Assembly (NCBI GenBank): GCA_041686375.1
Contig: JAWLEB010000004.1
Location: 75,174-139,173, forward strand
Direction: 5' to 3'
Length of the DNA stretch: 64,000 bases
Source: JAGXLC01 sp041686375
Lineage (GTDB): Bacteria; Bacteroidota; Bacteroidia; Bacteroidales; UBA12077
A program made the translations under genes and the position numbers. Below, in pieces: positions 1 to 8,494 of this stretch. Under the pieces are notes generated by a model, which did not search any database, was not told the origin of the DNA, and saw only the letters and a program-made list of their open reading frames with translations. Numbering within the stretch: position 1 is the stretch's first letter; every line of letters starts with the position of its first letter.

Positions 1-157
1 GCATTGTTTAGATTTGATTTTTTATACATGCTACTTTGTCTGTAAATGTTGGGGTTCGTAAATGCAATAATTCAGGTTAAAAAAGCTTTCTGAATTGAAC
101 AGGAACTGTTTTTTACTGTTTACGAAGACAAGTTATATAATTTTATTGGTTAAAGAT

Positions 158-811
158 ATGGATTTTTTCAGGAATATAATATTAATCTTTATACTGATAG
201 TTACAGCAGATTTTAGCAGTAATGCGGAGAAAGATAATTTTGAAGGGTATGTTTCTTTAGAAAAAAGAACATGTTTTGATACGTTGCATATCCATTATTA
301 TATTAAGAACAATAAAGTCAGAATAAACCATTACAACAGTGGAAATTTGATTAAGTCATTACTTGCAGAACTGAAAGAAGACAGTGTAATTGCTATAGAT
401 CCTGAAAGAAAAATGTATAAAAGATTAGATTTAGAAAAAGAACGAAGTTATTCGGATGATAAAGAAAATTTAATAATTATCAAAACAGGAAATCACAAAA
501 CCATAAAAGGAACTAAATGCTACCAGTGGCGGGTAAAAGACAGGGAACGAAATAGTGAAATAGCTTATTGGGTTGCCTCAGAGGATTTTGATTTTATGCA
601 CAAACTAATTGGTTTATTGAGTCAAACAGATAAAATATACCACTATTTTTCACTTATACCCAACCATAAGGAATTTTTTCCTTTTGTCTCTGTCGAAAGA
701 ACATTAGTAAGAAAGGAGAAACAGCGGATTATTTTAACACAGATAGAGAGAAAAGATATTGATGACGACTTGTTTGAAATACTTTCCTCATATATTGAAT
801 TCAAGCATTAA
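158..811 (+). CDS. Putative secreted protein of unknown function
   Basis: About 217 residues starting at the ATG of the segment MDFFRNIILIF. The frame is open further upstream to a TTG, but the internal ATG directly precedes a hydrophobic signal-peptide-like stretch ending near SSNAEK, so it is the better start. The mature part is charged and probably beta-rich. It mentions residues such as KGTKCYQW and VSVERT that loosely recall DUF4412-type periplasmic proteins, but I do not recognise the family with confidence. Its last 11 bases overlap the 3' end of the convergent LD-carboxypeptidase gene. Export to the periplasm or outer membrane is inferred from the leader; function unknown. Confidence 0.7.
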   Translation: MDFFRNIILIFILIVTADFSSNAEKDNFEGYVSLEKRTCFDTLHIHYYIKNNKVRINHYNSGNLIKSLLAELKEDSVIAIDPERKMYKRLDLEKERSYSDDKENLIIIKTGNHKTIKGTKCYQWRVKDRERNSEIAYWVASEDFDFMHKLIGLLSQTDKIYHYFSLIPNHKEFFPFVSVERTLVRKEKQRIILTQIERKDIDDDLFEILSSYIEFKH

Positions 812-1715
812 AACTCATGCGAATTTTATTCCTGCTTTCCGGTACTATAGAAACAGTATCCCCCATTATCAGTGGTGAGTTGTTTTTTGTATGACCTCCA
901 GGAAAATTGAAGAGAACAGGATAGTTGTATGAAGCTGTGACATTCTGGATAATCTCATAAGCATTTTGCCCGAATGGTGTTTCGTTATCATGCATCTCAG
1001 TCATTCCCCCAACGAGCAAAGCCCGCAGATTTGATAATTTCCCCCCTTTCTTAAGATTCATCATCATCCTGTCAATATGATATAAATATTCATCTACATC
1101 TTCAATAAAAAGAATAGAGTCACTGGTATCAATGTCGTATGATGTCCCTCTCAGACTGTAAAGCACAGAAAGATTGCCTCCTGTAAGCTTCCCCTGTATC
1201 TCGTGTAAAACGGTTTTATATGGTTCAGTTTGCCATGTTATTCCCGGAGTTTTACCAAATAAAATATCTTTTAACATTTGGGTAGTTTGGCTTTTTCTCG
1301 TTTCCCTGTTAATGTTATATGGCATGGGAGCATGCAGTGTTTTTATTTCCAGTTTTTGAGTAATATAAGAATGCAGAACGGTAATGTCGCTGAAACCCAC
1401 AAGCCACTTTGGATTATCACAGAAATCATCAAAAGAAAGATATTCCATAACCCGAATGGTTCCATAACCTCCTCTAGCACAAAATATGGCTTTTATTTCA
1501 GGGTTGTCCATCATCTTTTGCAAGTCAGAAGCACGCTCCGTTTCTGTGCCTGCAAACTGGTTGTGTTTTTTGTATAGGTTATCACCTGGATGGACATTTA
1601 ACCCCCATGATTTATACAGTTCAATAGCTTCTTTTAATTCGGCCGGGCTGAGGCTTCTTGCCGGAGCCACTATACCAACAGTATCATTCTCATTTAAATG
1701 AGGAGGTGTAATCAT
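801..1715 (-). CDS. S66 family LD-carboxypeptidase (LdcA/MccF-like)
   Basis: 304 residues, the usual length of the S66 family, which cleaves the L,D bond of peptidoglycan tetrapeptides during cell-wall recycling or hydrolyses microcin-C-type compounds. The N-terminal GIVAPAR strand, the GGYG motif near residues 82-85 and the nucleophile motif GFSD (Ser109) are present. The remaining triad members fit Glu205 in FIEDVDEY and His275 in GGHTKN. No signal peptide is evident, which agrees with a cytoplasmic recycling role. It is transcribed alone, convergent with the upstream gene and divergent from metG. Family assignment is firm; LdcA versus MccF substrate cannot be told from sequence. Confidence 0.93.
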   Translation of the reverse strand: MITPPHLNENDTVGIVAPARSLSPAELKEAIELYKSWGLNVHPGDNLYKKHNQFAGTETERASDLQKMMDNPEIKAIFCARGGYGTIRVMEYLSFDDFCDNPKWLVGFSDITVLHSYITQKLEIKTLHAPMPYNINRETRKSQTTQMLKDILFGKTPGITWQTEPYKTVLHEIQGKLTGGNLSVLYSLRGTSYDIDTSDSILFIEDVDEYLYHIDRMMMNLKKGGKLSNLRALLVGGMTEMHDNETPFGQNAYEIIQNVTASYNYPVLFNFPGGHTKNNSPLIMGDTVSIVPESRNKIRMSFNA

Positions 1716-1811
1716 ATCAGTATAGTTTTGTGAACTTGCCGAATGAAAAAATAAAAAATAATCATATTAAACATCTATAAAAACGAACTATTATAAAATA
1801 TTTTTCTTAAC

Positions 1812-1819
1812 TATATTTG
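1812..1819 (+). promoter_or_regulatory. Promoter -7 box for metG
   Basis: TATATTTG fits the Bacteroidota -7 consensus TAnnTTTG and lies 43 bases before the metG ATG, giving a leader of roughly 35 nt. No clear TTTG -33 box is seen at the expected distance. Confidence 0.5.
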
Positions 1820-1862
1820 TCGGGTAAAGTTATATATTTCAAATTTCAGGAAAAATAATGTT

Positions 1863-3911
1863 ATGCAATATACAAAAAGATACTTGATTACAGCAGCGCT
1901 TCCATATGCTAATGGGCCTTTGCACATTGGCCATATTGCAGGCGCCTATCTTCCTGCGGATATATACGTTAGATATTTAAGATTAAAGGGTAAGGAAGTT
2001 GCTTTTATATGTGGTTCAGATGAACATGGTGTGCCTATCACATTACGCGCTCGTAAAGAAGGAATTTCACCACAGGAGATTGTTGACAGGTTTCATCAAA
2101 TTAACAAGGAAGGATTTGAACGTTTGGGCATTGAGTTTGATATGTATCATCGTACTTCTGATCCTTTACATCATAAAACAGCCTCGGATTTTTTTCTGAA
2201 ACTCCATGAGAAAAGGGAATTCATCGAAAAAGAAGAAGAACAATTTTACGATGCGAAGGAAGGTCAGTATCTGGCCGACCGATATATTACAGGAACCTGT
2301 CCGAAGTGTAATTATGAGAATGCCTATGGCGACCAATGTGAGCAATGTGGAGCCAGTTTGAGCCCAAAAGAATTAATTAATCCAAAGTCCATGCTTTCTG
2401 GTAATGAGCCCGTACGAAGGAAAACCAAACATTGGTATTTACCCTTGGATAAATACCAAAAAGAATGGCTGGAAGAATGGATTGACAGTCATAAAGAGGA
2501 CTGGAAATCGAATGTTTATGGACAATGCAAGTCATGGCTAACACAAGGACTTCAACCACGTGCTGTTACCCGAGATTTAGAGTGGGGTATTCCGGTTCCT
2601 TTGAAAGACGGAGAGGGAAAAGTATTGTATGTATGGTTCGATGCCCCAATTGGATATATATCTGCAACGAAGGCATGGGCAGAAGAAAAAGGAAAAGACT
2701 GGGAATTGTTTTGGAAGGACGAAGATACGCGTTTAATTCACTTCATCGGAAAAGACAATATTGTTTTCCATTGTTTAATATTCCCATCTATGTTGAAGGC
2801 ACATGGTGAGTATATCTTGCCTGATAATGTTCCTGCCAACGAGTTTTTAAACCTTGAGGGGCAAAAGCTTTCTACCTCAAGAAACTGGGCCGTATGGGTG
2901 AATGAGTTTGTTGACGATTTCCCCGGTAAAGTGGATGTCCTCCGTTATACATTGAGTGCCAACTTTCCCGAGCAAAAGGACAATGATTTTACCTGGAAAG
3001 ATTTTCAGGCGAAAAATAATAATGAGTTGGTGGCTGTCATGGGCAATTTTGTTAATCGTGCATTGGTACTTACCAAAAAATATTTTAATAAAAAAGTTCC
3101 TGAATGTGGCGATTTAACAGACTATGACAGGGAAATACTGGCTAAGGCGGTGCAGATTAAAAATGACCTGGAGAATCGAATTGAAAACTTTAAATTCCGG
3201 GAGGCAGTTAAAATTTCTATGGATATGGGGCGGTTAGGAAATAAATATCTGGCGGATACTGAGCCGTGGAGCTTGTATAATAAAGATCCGGAGCGTGTCA
3301 AAACTATTATGAATATATCTTTGCAGATTACGGCGAGTTTGTCCATTATCATAGAACCTTTTCTGCCATTCACTGCAGAAAAATTGCGTGATTTTTTGAA
3401 TATAGAACGACTAAATTGGAATTTGGCTGGTAAATCTGAAATCTTAAAGCCCGGGCATGAAGTGAAGAAACCCAAACATCTTTTTCAAAAAATTGAAAAC
3501 AAGGAGGTTGAGAAACAAGTGGAAAAACTTAAAGAGGCAAGAAAGAAGAAGGAGCAGGAAGAAAAAGGACTGGAACCTGCCAAAGAAGATGTCAGTTTTG
3601 ATGATTTTACTAAGCTGGATATCCGGGCAGGAAAAGTCATGGAAGCCGAAAAAGTACCCAAAACAAAAAAATTGTTGAAATTGAAGGTAGATACAGGCAT
3701 TGATCAACGTACTGTTGTTTCGGGAATAGCAGAATACTTTAAGCCTGAAGACATTACAGGTAAACAGGTTAGTATAGTGGTGAATCTTGCTCCAAAGAAA
3801 ATAAAAGGGATAGAATCTCACGGTATGATATTGATGGCTGAAGATAAGGAAGGAAAATTTGTTTTTGTGGCTCCGGAGAAAGATATAGAGGCTGGATCAA
3901 TAATAAAATAG
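1863..3911 (+). CDS. metG: Methionyl-tRNA synthetase
   Basis: 682 residues; charges tRNA-Met. The class I HIGH motif is present as HIGH at residues 21-24 (LPYANGPLHIGH). The zinc-knuckle insertion carries two CxxC pairs (CPKC and CEQC), and the KMSKS loop is the variant KLSTS near residue 335. After the anticodon-binding helical domain comes a lysine- and glutamate-rich linker (about 555-580), then a C-terminal Trbp111-like tRNA-binding OB domain (FDDFTKLDIRAGKV onward), as in other bacterial dimeric MetG enzymes. Full length with no disruption. Transcribed alone from its own promoter, divergent from the LD-carboxypeptidase gene. Confidence 0.98.
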   Translation: MQYTKRYLITAALPYANGPLHIGHIAGAYLPADIYVRYLRLKGKEVAFICGSDEHGVPITLRARKEGISPQEIVDRFHQINKEGFERLGIEFDMYHRTSDPLHHKTASDFFLKLHEKREFIEKEEEQFYDAKEGQYLADRYITGTCPKCNYENAYGDQCEQCGASLSPKELINPKSMLSGNEPVRRKTKHWYLPLDKYQKEWLEEWIDSHKEDWKSNVYGQCKSWLTQGLQPRAVTRDLEWGIPVPLKDGEGKVLYVWFDAPIGYISATKAWAEEKGKDWELFWKDEDTRLIHFIGKDNIVFHCLIFPSMLKAHGEYILPDNVPANEFLNLEGQKLSTSRNWAVWVNEFVDDFPGKVDVLRYTLSANFPEQKDNDFTWKDFQAKNNNELVAVMGNFVNRALVLTKKYFNKKVPECGDLTDYDREILAKAVQIKNDLENRIENFKFREAVKISMDMGRLGNKYLADTEPWSLYNKDPERVKTIMNISLQITASLSIIIEPFLPFTAEKLRDFLNIERLNWNLAGKSEILKPGHEVKKPKHLFQKIENKEVEKQVEKLKEARKKKEQEEKGLEPAKEDVSFDDFTKLDIRAGKVMEAEKVPKTKKLLKLKVDTGIDQRTVVSGIAEYFKPEDITGKQVSIVVNLAPKKIKGIESHGMILMAEDKEGKFVFVAPEKDIEAGSIIK

Positions 3912-4353
3912 GAAAACAAAAGGGGAGTTCAGGTGAAGAATGCTAAAACAATTCTTGATACCGGTTAGTGCTGGAGACATAAAATAATGAGTCAAGTCCA
4001 AAAGGGGCAAAGTCCCGAAATGTATAAACACAGGGTACTGCGAAACCCTGTGTATTTATCGTGGTGATCCGAAATATCTGCCATACTTCACCTCCGGCCC
4101 GTTCATGGGCTTCAAATCAATAACGGAGGTCAGGAATTTCTCTAAACACAAAAAAATAAGCAGGTATCATGTATCTTTTCAACATATTAATCTGTTGAAA
4201 TAAAGCCTGTTAAAGCGTTTATGTATATAGGAGGTTAAAAGTACTTTGTTACATGGTGCAATTTTTAACATGTTATAAATCACATTATAAATTTTTGATT
4301 TATATTATATTCGCATCAGGAAACTGGAATAAAAACTAATTAAAACATTCAAT
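3912..4353. other. Gene-free stretch with two hairpins
   Basis: No convincing gene; the longest reading frame starting with ATG is 26 codons. Two structures are visible. Positions 4028-4036 and 4045-4053 form a 9-bp perfect stem (acacagggt/accctgtgt) with an 8-base loop. Positions 4090-4096 and 4124-4130 (acctccg/cggaggt) enclose an inner gccc/gggc stem. There is no U-run, so these are not typical terminators. The right part should hold the promoter of the downstream dehydrogenase, but no TAnnTTTG box is clear. Confidence 0.5.
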
Positions 4354-5304
4354 ATGAAGAAAATACTTGTCATTGGAGCTGCAGGTCAAATTGGAACTGA
4401 CCTTACTATTGAATTACGGAGCCTGTTTGGTTCAGAAAGTGTTATTGCTACAGATATTAAAATGGCATCTGAAGAAATAATGGAGGGGGGGGCTTTTGAG
4501 AATCTGGATGCAATGAACAAGAAGCGTATAGCAGAAATTATTGAAGAATATAATATTACCGAAATTTATCACCTCGCTGCTATTCTTTCCGGAAATGCTG
4601 AAAAAAATCCTAAATGGGCATGGGATTTAAATATGAATAGTCTTTTTAATGTGCTTGATGTTGCAAGAGAGAAGTCCATTGATAAGATTTTCTGGCCAAG
4701 TTCAATGGGAGCATTTGGTCCGAGCACACCAGAATGGGATACACCACAGGTTACTGTAATGGAGCCTAATACAGTTTATGGTATTAGCAAGTTAGCCGGT
4801 GAGCGCTGGGTGGAATATTATTATGACAAGTATGGCCTGGATATTCGTAGTCTTCGTTATCCTGGTTTAATCAGTTGGAAGACAGAAGCAGGAGGTGGTA
4901 CTACGGATTATGCGGTGGAGATTTTTTATGAAGCAATCAAGTGTGGAAAATATGAATGCTTCCTCTCGGAAGACATCGCCCTGCCGATGATGTATATGGA
5001 TGATGCTGTTAAAGCTACCATACAAATTATGGAAGCTCCTGCTGAAAATATAAAAGTACGCTCAAGTTATAACCTGGGCGGAATTAGCTTTACCCCAAAA
5101 GAATTGGTTGAAGAAATCAAAAAATATATTCCGGAGCTGGAAGTAGTATATAAACCGGATTTTCGGCAGAAAATAGCCGAATCATGGCCGCGAAGAATCA
5201 GTGATAAAGCTGCTCAAAAAGACTGGGGTTGGAAAGATGAATTCGACCTGGAAAAAATGACGAAAGTTATGGTGGCAAACATCAGAAAGAAACTGGGTAA
5301 GTAA
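4354..5304 (+). CDS. L-threonine 3-dehydrogenase, SDR/epimerase type
   Basis: 316 residues of the extended short-chain dehydrogenase fold. The NAD-binding GAAGQIG motif is at residues 8-14, followed by the acidic ribose-binding ATDIK. The catalytic triad fits Ser117 (PSSMGAFGP), Tyr142 and Lys146 (VYGISK). The segment GLISWKTEAGGGTTDYAVEI is characteristic of the epimerase-like threonine dehydrogenases of Bacteroidota and animals, which oxidise L-threonine to 2-amino-3-ketobutyrate. No kbl (2-amino-3-ketobutyrate ligase) gene is adjacent. It stands alone and is followed by a terminator. Other NDP-sugar epimerase functions are possible but the signature favours threonine. Confidence 0.88.
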   Translation: MKKILVIGAAGQIGTDLTIELRSLFGSESVIATDIKMASEEIMEGGAFENLDAMNKKRIAEIIEEYNITEIYHLAAILSGNAEKNPKWAWDLNMNSLFNVLDVAREKSIDKIFWPSSMGAFGPSTPEWDTPQVTVMEPNTVYGISKLAGERWVEYYYDKYGLDIRSLRYPGLISWKTEAGGGTTDYAVEIFYEAIKCGKYECFLSEDIALPMMYMDDAVKATIQIMEAPAENIKVRSSYNLGGISFTPKELVEEIKKYIPELEVVYKPDFRQKIAESWPRRISDKAAQKDWGWKDEFDLEKMTKVMVANIRKKLGK

Positions 5305-5442
5305 AGTTTATGAAAAATACAGGGTAGAGTTTTGACCTTTCTGCTGATTTTAGAAATGGAGTAATATGTTTTTATATTTTTTTGTGAGTTTATTTTTTGT
5401 GCGGGAATATATGCAGAATGTGAATACGCGATTGCTAATCAA

Positions 5443-5474
5443 AAAAGAACCACCGAATTCAGGGCGGTTCTTTT
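5443..5474 (+). terminator. Rho-independent terminator, possibly bidirectional
   Basis: A 9-bp stem aaaagaacc/ggttctttt is extended inward by a cc/gg pair after one mismatch and ends in a T-run. It lies 138 bases after the dehydrogenase. The rest of the 378-base gap up to waaA shows no gene. Because the stem is flanked by A-run and T-run it could also serve the convergent waaA gene. Confidence 0.7.
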
Positions 5475-5682
5475 AGAGGCTATTATTTTTTAAAGATTTT
5501 TATTCCTGAGAGTAGGGTTTATTTAATGTATGGCCAACTTTTTATCCAGTTTTTCTTTGAGTTCTCTGTTGGATTTACAAGCGGCAAATATGTTATTTAA
5601 TTTTATCTTATGATTAAGTTAAGCAATTATTTTTCTATGATTTTACCTATGCTCTATTGGTGATATATATCATTTCTCTATC

Positions 5683-6915
5683 TTAATTTCCAAAGACATT
5701 CTGCATTATCTGCTCTGTTGCTCCCGCATTTTGCCCAATATATTTACCTGCCACTTTGCCTGCCTTGCTTAAAAATTCAGGATTATTCATAAACCGGTTA
5801 AATATTGATTCCAACGAGTGATAATCATGGATTGAAAAACCGCCTCCAACGTCAATTAAATCATTTGCTTCCTTAAATTTTTTATAGTTTGGCCCAAATA
5901 CCACGGGGATATTCCATGTTGCAGCTTCTGCCAGGTTATGTATACCTTTGCCAAATCCTCCGCCTATATAAGCAAAATCACCATATCGGTACAAAGAAGC
6001 CAACAGTCCTATACAATCAATAATTAAAACATCTGTACCGGAAACATTTTCTCCCTCAGCTTTTGAATACCTGATAACTTTATAGTCTTTAAGGTTGTAG
6101 ATTATTCGTTCAATATTATTTTCTTCTACTTTATGAGGGGCTACAATCATTTTAAAAAAGGTTTCATGCTGCCGGTAATAATTTAAAAGCAAGTCTTCAT
6201 CTTTTTTCCATGTGCTCCCTGCTACAAGCAACGGATGTTGTCCTTTAAATTTTTTCACCACCGGAATCGATTTTGCTTCCTCTGCTAATTGCACAACCCT
6301 GTCAAGCCTTGTATCACCTGACAATAATACCCTCTTGAATCCATAGCTGGATAATAATTTGTACGATGCAGTTTCCTGTACAAAAATCCATTGAAACCAG
6401 CCAAGCATTTTTCGAAACGGTTTACCGTACCATTGGAAAAAATACTGGCTTTTGCGGAAAATTCCGGAAATAAGGTATGTTTCAATACCCTTTCTGTGTA
6501 ACTCCCGCAAAAGAAAATACCAAAATTCATATTTTATAAAAAATACTTTATCCGGTTTAACAATTTCTAAAAATTTTCTTGCATTGTGGGGTGTATCAAG
6601 AGGTAAATACGTTACATAGTCTGCATATAAATAATTTTTCCGAATTTCATAACCCGACGGGGAAAAGAAGGTTAGTAAAATTTTATACTCAGGATATTGG
6701 GTTTTTATTTTTTCTATTAAAGGTCGTCCTTGTTCAAACTCTCCTAAAGAGGAACAGTGGATCCATATTAGCAGGGAGGAACGGTCAATACGATATAAAG
6801 ATTCCCACAAAAATTCTCTGCCCTTTATAAATTTTGAAGCTTTCGGATTAAAAAACGATGCTACATTTGCAGCTATCTTAAACAGAAAAATGCCGAGTCT
6901 ATATAAAAAAATCAT
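5683..6915 (-). CDS. waaA: 3-deoxy-D-manno-octulosonic acid (KDO) transferase
   Basis: 410 residues, typical of WaaA/KdtA, the glycosyltransferase that adds KDO from CMP-KDO to lipid IVA in LPS inner-core synthesis at the inner-membrane face. The N-terminal hydrophobic segment (MIFLYRLGIFLFKIAANV) anchors it. The GT-B N-domain shows WIHCSSLGEFEQGRP and TFFSPSGYE, and the C-domain shows AGSTWKKDE, APHK and the GGGFGKGIHNLAEA motif near residue 315-328 that binds the nucleotide sugar. Full length, monocistronic, with its own promoter. Its presence shows that the organism has a Gram-negative LPS-type outer membrane. Confidence 0.97.
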   Translation of the reverse strand: MIFLYRLGIFLFKIAANVASFFNPKASKFIKGREFLWESLYRIDRSSLLIWIHCSSLGEFEQGRPLIEKIKTQYPEYKILLTFFSPSGYEIRKNYLYADYVTYLPLDTPHNARKFLEIVKPDKVFFIKYEFWYFLLRELHRKGIETYLISGIFRKSQYFFQWYGKPFRKMLGWFQWIFVQETASYKLLSSYGFKRVLLSGDTRLDRVVQLAEEAKSIPVVKKFKGQHPLLVAGSTWKKDEDLLLNYYRQHETFFKMIVAPHKVEENNIERIIYNLKDYKVIRYSKAEGENVSGTDVLIIDCIGLLASLYRYGDFAYIGGGFGKGIHNLAEAATWNIPVVFGPNYKKFKEANDLIDVGGGFSIHDYHSLESIFNRFMNNPEFLSKAGKVAGKYIGQNAGATEQIMQNVFGN

Positions 6916-6927
6916 TAGCGTTTTTCA

Positions 6928-6955
6928 CAAAAATAAAATAAATCCACCGGTCAAA
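6928..6955 (-). promoter_or_regulatory. Promoter of waaA
   Basis: Read on the minus strand, TTTG (6955-6952) and TATTTTTG (6935-6928) are separated by 16 bases, matching the Bacteroidota -33/-7 pattern TTTG / TAnnTTTG. The -7 box ends 12 bases before the waaA ATG, so the leader is very short. Confidence 0.6.
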
Positions 6956-7782
6956 AAATTTATAAACAAACTTATTCACTGATATCCATAAATATTTAAT
7001 AAACAATCGTTTACTTACTCTAAACAATTGTTAATTTTTTTGGATCCTATAGAGAAAGCCTATAAAATCTCAATTTTTTCTTGGATTATTAAAATATTTT
7101 ATACTTTTATGGTACCAAAGATGTATTTTCTTGGTACCCCTATAACCTTAAAGCTAGTTCTAAGGCCTTCAGTAAATGTCTGGAGGTCTTGATTTTTGGC
7201 ACAATATTAACCTGCAGTTTCTACGGGCAATTGGGAGAAACCATATAGCCAACATAAGGTGATAAGCAAAAAGCGGCTATATAAAAAACAATTTCCTGCA
7301 CCCTTACGATACAGGAATTTTTCCTCACTGTCTTCATAACGATTTTGATTATACCAGGCTACTTCTGAAATAGTCTCAGCTCCACTGAAAATTTAATCCC
7401 ATGGTGATGCGTTATTTTTTATATTGAAAAGACCGGATAATATTTCTTGCAAAAGCCTTATCCTGGTTTCTTAAAACTTAGCATTATCAAGCAATTTGTC
7501 TAATATCTCAATATTACCTAATTGAGTTTTTTTTTCATTTCCATACAATAGTTGGTTTTTAATATTTTTGACTTATTATAATCCTTGTAATAAGTAAATT
7601 TTAAGTCTTAACCCTCACCTGTCATGAAAATAGAATATTAACGCATCACTGGTAATTGTTTGTTATTAAAATAAACTGTATTAGTAGTAAAGGTAGAAAG
7701 TTTCAGAATTATTCCTTAGGAATGCCATTCATCGCAATATTTATAATTTTTTGACGTAATTAATTATATGAATTCTATTTTG
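6956..7782. other. Long intergenic stretch with inverted repeat and a possible gene relic
   Basis: About 830 bases without an intact gene. An 8-bp perfect inverted repeat, ggtaccaa/ttggtacc, sits at 7111-7118 and 7131-7138. On the minus strand a short frame (7392 down to 7207) encodes FSGAETISEVAWYNQN, which resembles the SG..ID.VAWY.N segment of formylglycine-generating-enzyme (SUMF1) domains. It is preceded by stop codons and lacks the flanking domain, so if real it is a decayed fragment. The remainder is AT-rich with no recognisable feature. Confidence 0.3.
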
Positions 7783-7790
7783 TAATTTTG
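7783..7790 (+). promoter_or_regulatory. Promoter -7 box for the LETM1-like gene
   Basis: TAATTTTG fits TAnnTTTG. It lies only 7 bases before the first ATG of the frame and 22 before the second, so transcription probably starts at about 7796. This favours the second ATG as the start codon. Confidence 0.5.
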
Positions 7791-7812
7791 CATAAACATG
7801 TATCTGGGAAAT

Positions 7813-8265
7813 ATGAAAAGAGAAGATTACGAAAAATCGCGCATATTTAAGGAATACTCAGCTAAGCCGCATAGAAAAAAAGAAGAACAGGTGAATTTTG
7901 CTGTCCGATTTGCCGACAACGCCAAGCATTCACTGGATGAGTTTTTAGAAGGCATGGGAGAAGAGTATGACGAAACAATTGAAATGGCAAAATTCTTCTA
8001 TAAATATCTGGAAAACAAACTTCATCTCAAGGAAAGAAAAACCCCTCCAACTAAAGAGGAAGTGAAAGATGCCATAGAACAATTAAAAGACATGGGTAGA
8101 GTTGGTGTATTTGCTTCTGTTTCTATATTACCAGGAGGAGGTTTATCCTTGCTTGGACTGGAAATTTTAGCCCGGAAATTAGGGGTAAAAAATTTCTCGT
8201 TTATTCCCTCTGCCTTCCGTAAACGTTTGTATAAAAACTCCAATAATAATTCAGCAAAGAATTAA
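7813..8265 (+). CDS. Small LETM1-like protein
   Basis: About 150 residues from the internal ATG of MKREDYEKS. The frame also has an ATG 15 bases upstream, but the -7 box at 7783-7790 would make that form almost leaderless. The N-terminal two thirds are charged and helical (DEFLEGMGEEYDETIEMAKF). The C-terminal part, VGVFASVSILPGGGLSLLGL then KNFSFIPSAFRKRL, resembles the ribosome-binding-domain region of LETM1-type proteins and their bacterial relatives, with a short hydrophobic, glycine-rich hairpin followed by the PSAFR end. Function is unknown. It stands alone. The family link is by pattern only. Confidence 0.7.
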   Translation: MKREDYEKSRIFKEYSAKPHRKKEEQVNFAVRFADNAKHSLDEFLEGMGEEYDETIEMAKFFYKYLENKLHLKERKTPPTKEEVKDAIEQLKDMGRVGVFASVSILPGGGLSLLGLEILARKLGVKNFSFIPSAFRKRLYKNSNNNSAKN

Positions 8266-8494
8266 TAAGTGTTTTCACAAACTTACCTACTGTTGACCCC
8301 AACCAATTAATTAAAGCGGCCTATATCCCGGATTAATCATAAGAATAACTGAGTCGTATCTGGTTTTTCTCTATAAATCAGCAATGAAGATTTTTAGACT
8401 TTTAAACAATTCTGAATGTAATAAACTGCAATACAGTGTGTCTAATAGGGGTGTAAGAAACAGAATTGTTAAACAATTAAATAAATCAAATGAT

